Source: Verrucomicrobiota bacterium
Lineage (GTDB): Bacteria > Verrucomicrobiota > Verrucomicrobiia > Limisphaerales > UBA11320
Direction: 5' to 3'
Length of the DNA: 64,000 bases
Assembly (NCBI GenBank): GCA_016199985.1
Contig: JACQFQ010000004.1
Span: 167,570-231,569 of the forward strand
The notes under the pieces were generated by a model. That model did no database searches. It worked only from the letters and a program-made list of their open reading frames with translations, and was not told the DNA's origin. This document shows positions 34,540-43,647 of the stretch, piece by piece. Every line of letters begins with the position of its first letter. The stretch's first letter is position 1. A program made the translations under genes and the position numbers.

Positions 34540-35849
34540 ACACATTCCACCGCCGTCATTTTCTCAAGACCATGGGCCTCTCGGCCGCGACGCTTCCCTT
34601 CATTGTCGGCCTGCCAAGCCTCGGGCTCGCCGCGCCCGCCCGCCCTCGCCAGCGATTGATCATCCTCTTCAGCCCGAACGGCACCATCCCGTCCCGCTTC
34701 TGGCCCGAGGAGATTGGCCCTGATTTCAAGCTCACGGAAATCCTCTCGCCCCTCGAACCGTTCAAGGACCGCGTCCTGACGTTGCAGGGGGTTTCCAACA
34801 AAGTGCGCGGAGACGGCGACAATCACATGCGCGGCATGAGCTGCCTGCTCACCGGCATCGAGCTGTTCCCGGGAAACATTCAGGGAGGGTCGGACACGCC
34901 GTCCGGTTGGGCGAGCGGGATCTCCATCGACCAGGAGCTCAAGAATTTCTTCCAGGGCCGCGAGGAGACGCGCACTCGTTTCGGATCGCTCGAGTTCGGC
35001 GTCGGCGTCACCGATCGCGCCGATCCTTGGACTCGCATGTCCTACGCGGGGCCCAACAAGCCCATCGCTCCCGTGTCGGATCCCTACCAGATGTACGAGA
35101 AGCTCTACGGCCAGATGAAGGACAAGGCCAACCTCGGCAGCGTTCTGGAAGGCGTTCGCGAGGATCTGAAGAAGGTGCGGAAGCTCATCAGTCCCGAAGA
35201 CCGAAAGATGCTCGAGGAACATGAGGCTCTCGTGAGGCAGATGGAGCGAGAGCTTGCCGAGGCTGGACGGAAACCGCTGAAGGTCCCGCCCCCGACGATG
35301 GAGCTCGGGGTCGCTGACCAAAACGACAATGTGCCGCGTTTGAGCCGGATGCAGATTGATCTGCTTGTAAACAGTTTCGTCAACGACATGGCGCGGGTGG
35401 CGACGCTTCAGTACACCAAGTCAGTGGGGATGGCCCGGATGAAGTGGCTTGAAATCACGGACGGCCATCACGCGTTGTCTCATGAGCCGGACAAGAACGA
35501 CGAAGCCGCGACCAAGCTGACCAAGATCAATCGCTGGTTCTGCGGAGAGCTGCGCTATCTCGTGGAGAAGCTCGCGAGCACGCCAGAGCCGGGCGGCGAT
35601 GGGAAGATGCTCGATCACACGCTGATCGTCTGGACCAACGAGCTGGGAAAGGGCAACTCGCATACCTTGGACAACATTCCGTTCGTGCTCGTTGGCGGAG
35701 GCTTTGGATTCCAGATGGGCCGTTCGATGCGGTTCGAGAAGGCGGCGCACAATCGTCTGCACCTGGCTCTCGCGCACGCCGTCGGGCACCGATTGGAATC
35801 ATTCGGCAAGCCCTCGCTCTGCGACGGAGGTCCGCTCAGACTGGGCTAG
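34536..35849 (+). CDS. DUF1552 secreted protein
   Basis: A 437-residue protein with a Tat-like N-terminus ([20 protein letters not shown]) and a core typical of DUF1552: [32 protein letters not shown], a helical section around residues 200-245, [11 protein letters not shown] near 310, and a closing [20 protein letters not shown]. The family is concentrated in the PVC group and is normally encoded directly after a DUF1592-type gene, as here (four-base overlap). Activity is unknown. No terminator was seen in the next 230 bases. Confidence 0.9.
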   Translation: MNTFHRRHFLKTMGLSAATLPFIVGLPSLGLAAPARPRQRLIILFSPNGTIPSRFWPEEIGPDFKLTEILSPLEPFKDRVLTLQGVSNKVRGDGDNHMRGMSCLLTGIELFPGNIQGGSDTPSGWASGISIDQELKNFFQGREETRTRFGSLEFGVGVTDRADPWTRMSYAGPNKPIAPVSDPYQMYEKLYGQMKDKANLGSVLEGVREDLKKVRKLISPEDRKMLEEHEALVRQMERELAEAGRKPLKVPPPTMELGVADQNDNVPRLSRMQIDLLVNSFVNDMARVATLQYTKSVGMARMKWLEITDGHHALSHEPDKNDEAATKLTKINRWFCGELRYLVEKLASTPEPGGDGKMLDHTLIVWTNELGKGNSHTLDNIPFVLVGGGFGFQMGRSMRFEKAAHNRLHLALAHAVGHRLESFGKPSLCDGGPLRLG

Positions 35850-36047
35850 CTCTCTACTCCACCTCTCCCCTCTCCCCTCTCTGGGCGCCGGATGAGCGCC
35901 CGGTCTCGTCAACCCGCTGAGACGAATCGCGAGCTGATGGCCCCGCTTGCGATCGTCGACACAGAGGCGCCGCCCGCAAAGCTCGACGGACGAGGCCGAC
36001 CAGGACTCGAGGGCCACTGTCCCGTCGGAGATCCGCCCGGCCCAATA

Positions 36048-36070
36048 GGCAGACGTCGCGGACGCCTGCC
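36048..36070 (-). terminator. Possible 3' hairpin after secG (no U-tract)
   Basis: On the minus strand, GGCAGGCGTC and GACGTCTGCC form a 10-bp stem around a three-base loop, 11 bases after the secG stop. One pair is a G-U that forms only in minus-strand RNA. There is no T-run, so it may be a stabilising 3' hairpin rather than a classic terminator. Confidence 0.4.
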
Positions 36071-36080
36071 TCCGCATCCA

Positions 36081-36563
36081 TCAGGGCTTCGGAGCTGGAG
36101 TTGCGGGAGGGACGACCGGGGCAGTCTTGAGGGGCGTCGCGGCCGGAGCAACCGCGGGAGCTACGGGAGGCGCGCCCGTGGCCACAGCGGGGATGGATGA
36201 GGTCGGCGACAGCGACTTGAACAGGGAGTTCGTCGGAGCAGCGGCGGCCTGCCGCGCCTCGTTCAGCTTGGTGATGTCCTGCTTCAACTGCTGCTCGACG
36301 CCGGAGGTGTCCTTGCGGAAGGTGGCCTGGGTCATCAAGGAAAGCACGATCACCAGGGAAAAGAAGATGCCTGCGGCGTACTTCGTCATCTTGGTGAGGG
36401 CGTTGCCGCCGCCCGCGCCGAAGAGCGCGTCGGTCGCGCCCGCGCCAAACGCCAGAGCGGCGCCGGCATCCTTCTTCGGAAGCTGGATAAGCACGAGGAG
36501 GATCAGAAAGGCGCAGTCCAGGACCAGCACCGTGGTCAGCAGGAAAACAAAAAAGGTCATCAT
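36081..36563 (-). CDS. secG: Preprotein translocase subunit SecG
   Basis: A 160-residue protein. Two membrane helices (VLVLDCAFLILLVLIQLP and YAAGIFFSLVIVLSLM) flank the SecG loop AGAALAFGAGATDALFGAGG, a close match to the family. SecG stimulates SecYEG-dependent export. The C-terminal ~90 residues are an added alanine/proline-rich low-complexity tail (VAPAVAPAATPLK), longer than in E. coli SecG (110 residues). It lies 14 bases after tpiA on the same strand; the tpiA-secG order is common in bacteria. Confidence 0.92.
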   Translation of the reverse strand: MMTFFVFLLTTVLVLDCAFLILLVLIQLPKKDAGAALAFGAGATDALFGAGGGNALTKMTKYAAGIFFSLVIVLSLMTQATFRKDTSGVEQQLKQDITKLNEARQAAAAPTNSLFKSLSPTSSIPAVATGAPPVAPAVAPAATPLKTAPVVPPATPAPKP

Positions 36564-36577
36564 AGGCTCGGCGTTCG

Positions 36578-37342
36578 TTAGATCGAATTCTTCACAATGT
36601 CGGCAAAACTGCGCACTTCCAGGGACGCGCCACCCACCAGCGCGCCGTCCACGTCCGGCTGGCTCATGAGCTCGCGGGCGTTGGCCGCCTTGACGCTGCC
36701 CCCGTACTGAATCCGGACGCGGCGCGAGACCGTATCATCAAAGATGCGCGTCAGCAATGACCGGATGAACGCATGCGTGGTCTGCGCCTGCTCGGTCGTC
36801 GCGGTCTTCCCCGTGCCGATCGCCCACACCGGCTCGTACGCGATCACCGTTTCGCCCATCTGCTCAGGGGTCAACCCGGCGAGGCTGCCTCGCACCTGGT
36901 TCTCGAGGACCTTCTCGGTCAGTCCGCCCTCGCGCTCCGCGAGGGTTTCGCCGACGCAGATGATCGGCTTCAGCTCCACCGCAAGGGCCGCGGCGGCCTT
37001 CTTGGCGACCAAAGCGTCGGTTTCCTTGTAGTACTGGCGTCGCTCGGAGTGCCCGAGGATCACATAGCGGACGGAAAACTCCTTCAGCATCATCGGAGCC
37101 ACTTCGCCGGTATAAGCGCCGCCAGCGTGCTCGTTCATGTTCTGCGCCCCGAGTCGAAGATTCGAGTCGAGGATCTGCTTGGACACCTCGCTCAGGGCGG
37201 TGAACGGCGGACACACCACCATGTCGACCTCTTTCACGGAGGCGAGCTCGCGCTTCAAACCCTGGACGAGGTCAATCCCCTCGGCCACGGTCTTGTTCAT
37301 CTTCCAGTTCCCGGCAATGATCAGTTTGCGTTCTTTATCCAC
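36578..37342 (-). CDS. tpiA: Triosephosphate isomerase
   Basis: A 254-residue TIM-barrel enzyme interconverting dihydroxyacetone phosphate and glyceraldehyde 3-phosphate. Conserved motifs are present: the substrate lysine in AGNWKMNK, the catalytic His in VILGHSERRQYY, the catalytic Glu in VIAYEPVWAIGTGK, and the phosphate-binding GGSVKAAN and GALVGGASL. Length is normal for the family. It sits between pgk (upstream by 75 bases) and secG, probably in one operon. Confidence 0.97.
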   Translation of the reverse strand: MDKERKLIIAGNWKMNKTVAEGIDLVQGLKRELASVKEVDMVVCPPFTALSEVSKQILDSNLRLGAQNMNEHAGGAYTGEVAPMMLKEFSVRYVILGHSERRQYYKETDALVAKKAAAALAVELKPIICVGETLAEREGGLTEKVLENQVRGSLAGLTPEQMGETVIAYEPVWAIGTGKTATTEQAQTTHAFIRSLLTRIFDDTVSRRVRIQYGGSVKAANARELMSQPDVDGALVGGASLEVRSFADIVKNSI

Positions 37343-37417
37343 AGCTTAAATCCCTCGTGAAATGAAATAAATGGGTCGTTGGGTCGATCGCGTTGAGTCG
37401 TAAACCTTGGGGATCAT

Positions 37418-38677
37418 TTACCTTTTCTCGGCCAGGACGACAACGCCGGGCAACTCGGCCCCCTCTAGAAACTCCAGGCTCGCGCCCCCGCCGGTGCTCA
37501 TGAAGGTGACCTTGTCCCCCATGCCGGCCTGATTCAGCGCCTTCACGCTGTCTCCGCCGCCAATGATGCTCTTGGCGCCGCCCTTCTGCGTCGCATCCAC
37601 CACCGCGCGCGCCACCTCGTTGGTGCCCGCGGCAAATCGGCTGTCCTCAAACATGCCCATCGGGCCGTTCCACAGGATCGTTTTTGCCTGCCGAATCACC
37701 TCGGCGTAGCGTTTTGCGGTCTCGGGTCCGATGTCGAAGCCCTCGGCGTCGTCGGGAATGTCGAGGCTGCTGTTCAACCGCGCGTTTTGGAACTCGAAGA
37801 CCGGCTTGCCCTTTTTGTTGAGCTTTCCGCTGTCGACGGGAGTGGCGATGACATTGTCGCTGGGGAGCAGGAAACGCACGCCGCGATCCGCCGCCTTCGC
37901 CAAGGCCCGGGCCGCCACAGAGACGGCGTCCGGTTCGACGAGCGACTTGCCCGTCTTGTAGCCCTGAACCAAGCGGAAAGTGTAGGCCATCGCCCCGCCG
38001 ACGAGGATCGTGTCGGCTTTCTCGAGCAATCGGTCGATGACCAGGATCTTGTCCGAGACCTTCGCGCCGCCAAGAATCACCACGAAGGGGCGGGCGGGCG
38101 ACTCGAGTTCATCGCCGAGAAACTTGAGCTCGCGATCCATCAACAAGCCGGCGGCGCAGATCCCGCCGCGAGCCTTCACCACGCTGGCCACGCCCTGGGT
38201 GGAGGCATGACCCCGATGCGCCGCCCCGAAGGCGTCATTGACATAAATGTCGGCAACCCGGGCCAATCGAGTGGAAAAGGCGACATCGTTGGCCTCTTCC
38301 TCGGCGTAAAAACGAGTGTTCTCGAGAAGAAGGACATCCCCTTCCTTGAGGGCCTCGACGGTCTTCTCGACCTTCTCACCGACGCAGTCGTCGACAAAGG
38401 CGACCGGGCGGGCCAGGAGGTCCGCCAGTTTCGCGGCGACAGGACGAAGAGAAAGGCTGGGATCGCGCTTGCCCTCGGGCCGCCCGAGGTGGGCTGCAAG
38501 GATGGTTTTCGCCCCGCCGGCGATCAGCGCCTTGAGGGTCGGCAGGGTTTCCTTGATGCGCGTCGCGTCATTGATGACCATCTGGCCATCTTTTTCGGCC
38601 ATGGGCACATTATAGTCCACGCGCACGAACACGCGCTTGCCCCGGACATTCACGTCATTGACCGTCAGTTTCGGCAT
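37418..38677 (-). CDS. pgk: Phosphoglycerate kinase
   Basis: A 419-residue glycolytic kinase converting 1,3-bisphosphoglycerate and ADP to 3-phosphoglycerate and ATP. Motifs include [11 protein letters not shown] and [13 protein letters not shown] in the N-domain, [14 protein letters not shown] at the hinge, and [12 protein letters not shown] and [13 protein letters not shown] in the nucleotide-binding C-domain. It heads the pgk-tpiA-secG operon. The start lies very close to a predicted promoter, so the mRNA leader would be only about 10 bases, with no Shine-Dalgarno. Confidence 0.97.
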   Translation of the reverse strand: MPKLTVNDVNVRGKRVFVRVDYNVPMAEKDGQMVINDATRIKETLPTLKALIAGGAKTILAAHLGRPEGKRDPSLSLRPVAAKLADLLARPVAFVDDCVGEKVEKTVEALKEGDVLLLENTRFYAEEEANDVAFSTRLARVADIYVNDAFGAAHRGHASTQGVASVVKARGGICAAGLLMDRELKFLGDELESPARPFVVILGGAKVSDKILVIDRLLEKADTILVGGAMAYTFRLVQGYKTGKSLVEPDAVSVAARALAKAADRGVRFLLPSDNVIATPVDSGKLNKKGKPVFEFQNARLNSSLDIPDDAEGFDIGPETAKRYAEVIRQAKTILWNGPMGMFEDSRFAAGTNEVARAVVDATQKGGAKSIIGGGDSVKALNQAGMGDKVTFMSTGGGASLEFLEGAELPGVVVLAEKR

Positions 38678-38693
38678 AAAAAAGCAGGCGCGG

Positions 38694-38721
38694 AGGATAT
38701 CCGAGGCGAAGGGCGAGTCAA
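38694..38721 (-). promoter_or_regulatory. Putative promoter of pgk-tpiA-secG
   Basis: On the minus strand, TTGACT (38721-38716) and TATCCT (38699-38694) are 16 bases apart, a good sigma-70 match. Transcription would begin about 10 bases before the pgk ATG. Confidence 0.5.
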
Positions 38722-38785
38722 AAGGAAACTCTCGGCCTGCGCGGGCGGATTCTCCGGTTTACTTGCGCGGGGGCCTGTGCTAACA

Positions 38786-38795
38786 GTTAATTAAC
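38786..38795 (+). promoter_or_regulatory. Palindrome in toxin-antitoxin promoter region
   Basis: GTTAATTAAC is a perfect 10-bp palindrome in an AT-rich stretch about 30 bases before the antitoxin start. Phd/YefM antitoxins bind such sites to repress their own operon. The site is short, so this is only suggestive. Confidence 0.4.
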
Positions 38796-38826
38796 ATTTT
38801 ATTTCATGTTTAGATTAGAGGACTGC

Positions 38827-39120
38827 ATGATTAGAACCGAAGACATCCACTCGCTCTCCGATTTTCAGCGCAACGTGAAAGCCCATGTGGCGAGGCTGAA
38901 GAAGACCGGCAATCCTGAAGTGCTGACCATCAACGGCAAAGCCGAGCTTGTCGTCATCTCGGCCGATGCGTTTCAGGAATTCAACGACAAACTGGAGCAA
39001 GCGGAAGCAGTGGCGGGCATACGGCGCGGTTTGGCGGAGGCTGAAGCGGGACACGGTCGACCGGTGAAGCAGGCAGTTGACGCCATCCGGGCGAAGCACC
39101 GCATTCCGAAGACCTCGTGA
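38827..39120 (+). CDS. Phd/YefM family antitoxin
   Basis: A 97-residue protein from ATG 38827, preferred over 38806 because GAGG precedes it at Shine-Dalgarno distance. It matches the Phd/YefM fold: LSDFQRNVKAHVARLKKTGNP, then the conserved strand VLTINGKAELVVISADAFQEF, and a charged helical C-terminus that in the family wraps the toxin. It binds DNA and neutralises a RelE/ParE-type toxin. The toxin frame begins in a GTGA overlap at its stop, but is disrupted (next entry), so the antitoxin may now be a solo gene. Confidence 0.9.
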   Translation: MIRTEDIHSLSDFQRNVKAHVARLKKTGNPEVLTINGKAELVVISADAFQEFNDKLEQAEAVAGIRRGLAEAEAGHGRPVKQAVDAIRAKHRIPKTS

Positions 39121-39442
39121 AATACGAGGCGCTCATCATGCCCTCCGCGGAAGGGGAGCTTGAGCAAGCTTACCTGTGGATCGCCGAGCGGGCTCCCATC
39201 GAAGCGGGGCATGGTACAAGGGCGCTCTCGCCGCTTTCCTGAGGCTGGAGACGTTTCCCGAACGCTGCCCCATCGCCCCCGAGAGCGACTCCTTTGACCA
39301 CGACATCCGCCAGTTGATCTACGGCAAACGCCAGCACGCCTACCGGATTCTGTTCGATGTGACGGGAAAGAAGGTGCGCATTCTCCATATTCGACACGGC
39401 GCGCGGGAGCACATGACCGGCGAGGAATGGGCCGGAGAGTGA
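39117..39442 (+). pseudogene. RelE/ParE family toxin, frameshifted
   Basis: The GTG at 39117 overlaps the antitoxin stop and begins the sequence MKYEALIMPSAEGELEQAYL, a typical RelE/ParE start. That frame meets a TGA at 39240-39242. The rest of the toxin continues in another frame from about 39208: AWYKGALAAFLRLETFPERC, then YRILFDVTGKKVRILHIRHG near the end. Losing one base in or next to the G-run at 39206-39209 explains the shift. Either the toxin is inactivated or this is a sequencing error in a homopolymer. The restored protein would be about 108 residues, normal for the family. Confidence 0.85.
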
Positions 39443-39647
39443 TTGCTTCGTTCTTTTGACCGAGTCCTGTTCGGTTTTGGCGGCGAAGCGCGACTGCGCT
39501 TGTCGTATGCGCGACGATCAACACCGGTTCCTCTCGCTGCAGGGCCAACTCCCGGCCGGGCTCACTCGAACGACGGGTGAGCGCTCAAGGAACTCCACAG
39601 CAGGCGATGCAAGAGGAAGACCGCGAGGTTGGGGTCTCGCGGAGCCT

Positions 39648-40994
39648 TTACTTTCCGGCCTTTGAAAAGATCACCACCCGGTTGGTGTTGGTGCCTTTGG
39701 CGTTGTTGCCCACGCCCCAGCAATTCGCCGTCTTTGTGAATTCCTGGGCGTTGATCAACACGCACTCAGGCTTCAAGCCGGCCTCGATCCCACAAGGGAG
39801 CACCGCCTCCTCCAGGCGGATCGTGCCCCGGGCCACCTCTCCCACCTCGAAGGCCACATAGCCTCCCGGCCGAAGAACCCGCGCCAGTTCGCGGAAGGCG
39901 CGAGTCATGGCTTCTTGCCACGCCTTCAACTTGGAAGTCATCGTGATTTCCACATCGTCGGGATCGACGCCGATGAACCAGCAGCGAAGCCAGTTGTCGG
40001 TCGCATACTGGACCACGTCCAGAAAAGGAGGCGAGGTGACAACCAGCTGGACCGAGTTGGAAGCGATGTCGGGCGTCCGCTCGCACAGCGAGGTGATCCA
40101 CTGCGCGGAGGGCGCGACGCGCGACAATGTCTCGCGTGCGGAGGCGTCACAGTCCTGAAGGAGCTGCTTGGACTTCTTGAGGATGATCCGCTTCACGTCG
40201 CGCTCGGGGGGAGTCTGGTTTCGCTTCGCGTTGATTCGAAGCTGGGCTTTCACCGACGTCGCCTGGTTGGGAGGCAATGTGTAGACCGAAAAGAACCCGG
40301 GCGAGTGTCCCGTCAGTCGATTCAACGCCACAAGGGAAATCCAATCGTCGACCGCGTCATAGGCGCCCGACTTGAGCCGCGCCAGCAGATAGGCTTTCAG
40401 GGCGCAGATGGCCCGCAATGTCGTCGGATGATAGAAGGCCAGCAGATCGTCCCGCACCGCGTTCTTGTACGAAAGCGGGATGGAGTCCAGGCGTTCGGCG
40501 ACCTGGGGGAGCTGAGGGGGCGAGAGCCGCGGTCGCACGAGCCGCACGCTCAGCGGATTCACATCGCAGCCCACGGGCACGCGGCCCAGCAGGGCAGCCT
40601 CCACGGGGGTGGTGCCGCGGCCCATGAACGGGTCGTAGACTGGATCGCCGGGGTCGGAAAGGCGCTCGATGAAGAATCGCGGCAGCTGAGGCTTAAAGCA
40701 GGCGCGGTAAGAAACCTCATGCAGGCTGGACGCGGCCCGCTGCGCGCTTGTCCAGTACTCGTTCACGAACGCGGGAACGACGACCTGCTTGCCGGAAAAA
40801 GTCGCGGATGTCGTGGATTCACAGATCGTCGAGGCGCCAAAACCGTTGAACTTGCGGAGCTCGTTGATGAAATCCTCAGGCGAGCGCGTTCTGGATCCGC
40901 GCGGCGAGGCTTTGGCCTCGGTCCTAGGTCGGATTTTAGCAGGCTTGATCGAATCGTCGGCGGCCTCGAATCCCGGAAGAAATGTTGTTTGCAC
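39648..40994 (-). CDS. Site-specific DNA methyltransferase (orphan)
   Basis: A 448-residue SAM-dependent methyltransferase. The SAM-binding motif DPFMGRGTT is at 121-129, followed by a second conserved stretch VGCDVNPLSVRL. The catalytic motif TSPPF is at 320-324, and FRELARVLRPGGYVAFEVGE near 390 matches the late strand of the fold. The [ST]PP[FY] catalytic type suggests N4-cytosine or N6-adenine methylation. No restriction endonuclease gene lies nearby, so it is probably an orphan methylase. It faces the TA module and follows the sufS-sufE-tatD genes by 33 bases on the same strand. Confidence 0.85.
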   Translation of the reverse strand: MQTTFLPGFEAADDSIKPAKIRPRTEAKASPRGSRTRSPEDFINELRKFNGFGASTICESTTSATFSGKQVVVPAFVNEYWTSAQRAASSLHEVSYRACFKPQLPRFFIERLSDPGDPVYDPFMGRGTTPVEAALLGRVPVGCDVNPLSVRLVRPRLSPPQLPQVAERLDSIPLSYKNAVRDDLLAFYHPTTLRAICALKAYLLARLKSGAYDAVDDWISLVALNRLTGHSPGFFSVYTLPPNQATSVKAQLRINAKRNQTPPERDVKRIILKKSKQLLQDCDASARETLSRVAPSAQWITSLCERTPDIASNSVQLVVTSPPFLDVVQYATDNWLRCWFIGVDPDDVEITMTSKLKAWQEAMTRAFRELARVLRPGGYVAFEVGEVARGTIRLEEAVLPCGIEAGLKPECVLINAQEFTKTANCWGVGNNAKGTNTNRVVIFSKAGK

Positions 40995-41027
40995 GCAGCG
41001 ACCCGACTCATTGCCTCGCGACGCGGC

Positions 41028-41870
41028 CTATTGCGAGCCCAAACCGCCAAAGAGCGCGTGAAAGTTCCTCTCCGTCTGTTCCGCCAGATCCAACAACGAG
41101 CGCCCGAGCACGCGGGCGAACCCTTCATAGATGGCGCGAAGATTTCCTGGGTGGTTCAGGGACGACCCTGGGATGGAACCAGGGAAAGGGAACCGAATGG
41201 CGCTCTCCGGAGGCATTTGGTCGGGCGCGTCCGTCTCCACCAGCAAGCGATCCCGTGGGACTTGCCGAAACGTTTCGGCCTGACGCGACTTCCTCGCGTT
41301 CAGGAAATATCCTGGAAAGGAGAAGTAGGCGCCTAGCCTGACCAGGGATGGGATCATTTCGATGGATCCGCCGTAGGAGTGAAGGAGGAAGCCGCGAGGC
41401 GCGGGCGATTCTCGCCGAAGGATCTGCTCCAGAGCGCCCCAGGCCTTCAGGCAGTGAACGCTGATGGGAAGGCCTCGCTCCACGGCCATCCGCCATTGGG
41501 CCACAAACACCAACTCCTGCTCCGTCCAATCGAGCCCTTCCTTCCAGCGATCAAGGCCGATCTCGCCCATTCCACCGCCGGACAGCTCAAGAAAGTCCGA
41601 TAACCGACGCTCCCAATCCGGCGTGCGGGCGCTCAGATGCCACGGATGATAACCAAAGCTGGGCGCAACGCAGGGAAACCGCCGGGCCAGATCCAGGACC
41701 AGAGGCCAATCCTCCTCGCAAGCCCCGTTGACCACCATACGACGAACCCACACGCCGATCGCTTCGCGAACAATCTGCTCCTGCTGCCCGGCGAACCGAT
41801 CATCCTGGAGATGATTATGGGCGTCGTAGAGCGCGACAATGGGATCGCTACCCTCCACGCTGGCTGTCAT
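41028..41870 (-). CDS. TatD family metal-dependent hydrolase
   Basis: A 280-residue TIM-barrel hydrolase. Metal ligands are visible as His18 and His20 (DAHNHLQD), Glu in MGEIGLDRW, His in ISVHCLKAWG and LLHSYGG, and Asp in LLVETDAPDQMP. The family comprises DNases and related hydrolases. It overlaps the sufE stop by four bases (ATGA), so it is translated with the sulfur-transfer genes, though a functional link is not known. Confidence 0.9.
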   Translation of the reverse strand: MTASVEGSDPIVALYDAHNHLQDDRFAGQQEQIVREAIGVWVRRMVVNGACEEDWPLVLDLARRFPCVAPSFGYHPWHLSARTPDWERRLSDFLELSGGGMGEIGLDRWKEGLDWTEQELVFVAQWRMAVERGLPISVHCLKAWGALEQILRRESPAPRGFLLHSYGGSIEMIPSLVRLGAYFSFPGYFLNARKSRQAETFRQVPRDRLLVETDAPDQMPPESAIRFPFPGSIPGSSLNHPGNLRAIYEGFARVLGRSLLDLAEQTERNFHALFGGLGSQ

Positions 41871-42310
41871 GGGGTCGCCTCCAACTGAAATCGGGCGAAG
41901 GCCACGATCAATCCCCTGAGTTGCCCCAGGCCATGCCTTCGGTTGGGTGAAAGATGGCGCTCGATGCCCGAGTCGCCCAGCGGATCCCCGGAAAAGGCCA
42001 CGATCGCCTCAGGCCGCTCTCCGGAAAAGAACTCGCACAACAAGGCGGCGACGCCCTTGACCACCATCGAATCGGAATCGCACCGATACCAACAAAGCCC
42101 GTCGCGGAACTCAGGAACGAACCAGAGCTTCGCCAGACACCCGGGCACAGCCCGGTCGTCGGTGCGAAGCTCCAGGGGCAGGCTCGGGGTCCGTCTCGCG
42201 GCGTCGACGCACCGGGAGAGGCGCTCATGAGGATCGGCAATGGAGCGCGCCTCCGCTTGGCGCTGGGCGCGTTTGGCTTCGAACCCGGATGGCGGCGACA
42301 CGGAATCCAT
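41867..42310 (-). CDS. sufE: SufE family sulfur acceptor protein
   Basis: A 147-residue protein. The sulfur-accepting cysteine is Cys58 in RAVPGCLAKLW, the SufE signature. Other conserved parts are DSDSMVVKGVAALLCEFFSG and the C-terminal LSPNRRHGLGQL. SufE takes persulfide from SufS and stimulates its activity. It starts directly at the sufS stop (TGAATG), confirming the pair. Confidence 0.93.
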   Translation of the reverse strand: MDSVSPPSGFEAKRAQRQAEARSIADPHERLSRCVDAARRTPSLPLELRTDDRAVPGCLAKLWFVPEFRDGLCWYRCDSDSMVVKGVAALLCEFFSGERPEAIVAFSGDPLGDSGIERHLSPNRRHGLGQLRGLIVAFARFQLEATP

Positions 42311-43543
42311 TCAAGCGAACAGCTTTCGCGCGCTCTCCACAGCGTCAACCAGTTGATCGATCTCCGAGCGCGTGTTGTAGAAGGCGAGACTCGCTCGAAC
42401 CGTTCCCTCGACGCCGAGCATGGCGCAAAGCGGCTGCGCGCAATGATGGCCGCCTCGAAGAGCGACGCCCCGCTCGTTAGCCAGGCAAACGATGTCGTGG
42501 GGATGAATCCCCCGCTGAGTCCATGAGATCACCGGCGCTCGTTCGCCCGAAGGCCCGAGCGTCCGCAAATCAGGAATGCCGCGCAAACGTTCCAGCGCAT
42601 AAGCGGTCAGCTCGCTTTCGTACAAGGCAATTTCTTTCCGTCCGAGTTGCTCGAGGAACCGAATGGCGGCGCCGAGTCCGATCGCTTCCGCCACGGGCGG
42701 GGTCCCGGCCTCAAAGCGCTGCGGAGGCGGGCCAAAGGTGAACCCATCCCATGTCACCTCGCGCACCATCTCGCCGCCGCCTTGCCAGGGCGCCATCGAC
42801 TCGAGGATCTCAGACCGTCCCCACAGGATTCCCACGCCCATCGGCCCATACATTTTGTGTCCGGAGAACACGAGAAAATCGCAACCCATCGACTCAACAT
42901 CCAGAGGCAGATGACCGACGCTCTGAGCCGCGTCGATGAGAGTGATGACGCCCTTTCGTCGAGCTTCAGCGGCGATCGCGGCGACGGGGTTGATCGTGCC
43001 GAGCACGTTGGACGCATGAGTGAGAGCGAGGATTTTCGTTGGCGAAGACAGCAACGAATCCAGTTCCTCCAGCCTCAGGGTTCCCGCGATCGGGTCCATC
43101 GGGATGTAGGCCAGGGTGGCGCCGACGCGGCGGGCGATCTGCTGCCAGGGAACCAGGTTGCTGTGATGCTCCATCGGCGAGAGAAGGATCCGATCGCCCC
43201 TCTGAAGACGCGCGCCGCCCCAGGATTGCGCCACCAGGTTGATCGCCTCGGTGGCGCCGCGGGTGAACACGATCTGCTCCGCGTTGGAGGCGTTGAGAAA
43301 CCGGGCAACAGAGGCGCGGGCGCCCTCGAAGCATCCTGTGGCTCGGTGGGCGAGTTCGTGAACCGCTCGATGGACATTGGCATTGTCGCGTTCATAGAAA
43401 ACCCTCATCGCCTCGATGACGGCGCGAGGCTTGTGGGTCGTGGCGGCATTATCCAGATAGGCCAAAGGGAACTCCCCCACCCTCTGATCCAAGGCGGGAA
43501 ACTCCCGGCGCGCCGCGCCCGCATCCCAATGACATGCCGTCAC
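42311..43543 (-). CDS. sufS: Cysteine desulfurase SufS
   Basis: A 410-residue PLP enzyme of the group II NifS family. The PLP lysine is Lys230 in FSGHKMYGPMG; the catalytic cysteine is Cys368 in LRGGHHCAQPL; the cofactor-binding TRGATEAINLVA and HHSNLVPWQ are present. It converts cysteine to alanine and passes the sulfur to SufE, encoded immediately after. No sufBCD genes are in the window, so the scaffold must be elsewhere. Confidence 0.95.
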   Translation of the reverse strand: MTACHWDAGAARREFPALDQRVGEFPLAYLDNAATTHKPRAVIEAMRVFYERDNANVHRAVHELAHRATGCFEGARASVARFLNASNAEQIVFTRGATEAINLVAQSWGGARLQRGDRILLSPMEHHSNLVPWQQIARRVGATLAYIPMDPIAGTLRLEELDSLLSSPTKILALTHASNVLGTINPVAAIAAEARRKGVITLIDAAQSVGHLPLDVESMGCDFLVFSGHKMYGPMGVGILWGRSEILESMAPWQGGGEMVREVTWDGFTFGPPPQRFEAGTPPVAEAIGLGAAIRFLEQLGRKEIALYESELTAYALERLRGIPDLRTLGPSGERAPVISWTQRGIHPHDIVCLANERGVALRGGHHCAQPLCAMLGVEGTVRASLAFYNTRSEIDQLVDAVESARKLFA

Positions 43544-43647
43544 CCGGCTGTTGTATCCGTCCCCCGCCGCATCTCAAGCCGCGAATCGTCAAGGTCCGCA
43601 GAACATCTTTGCAATCAGCCTGTCGATCCATATTCTCCCACGAAACT

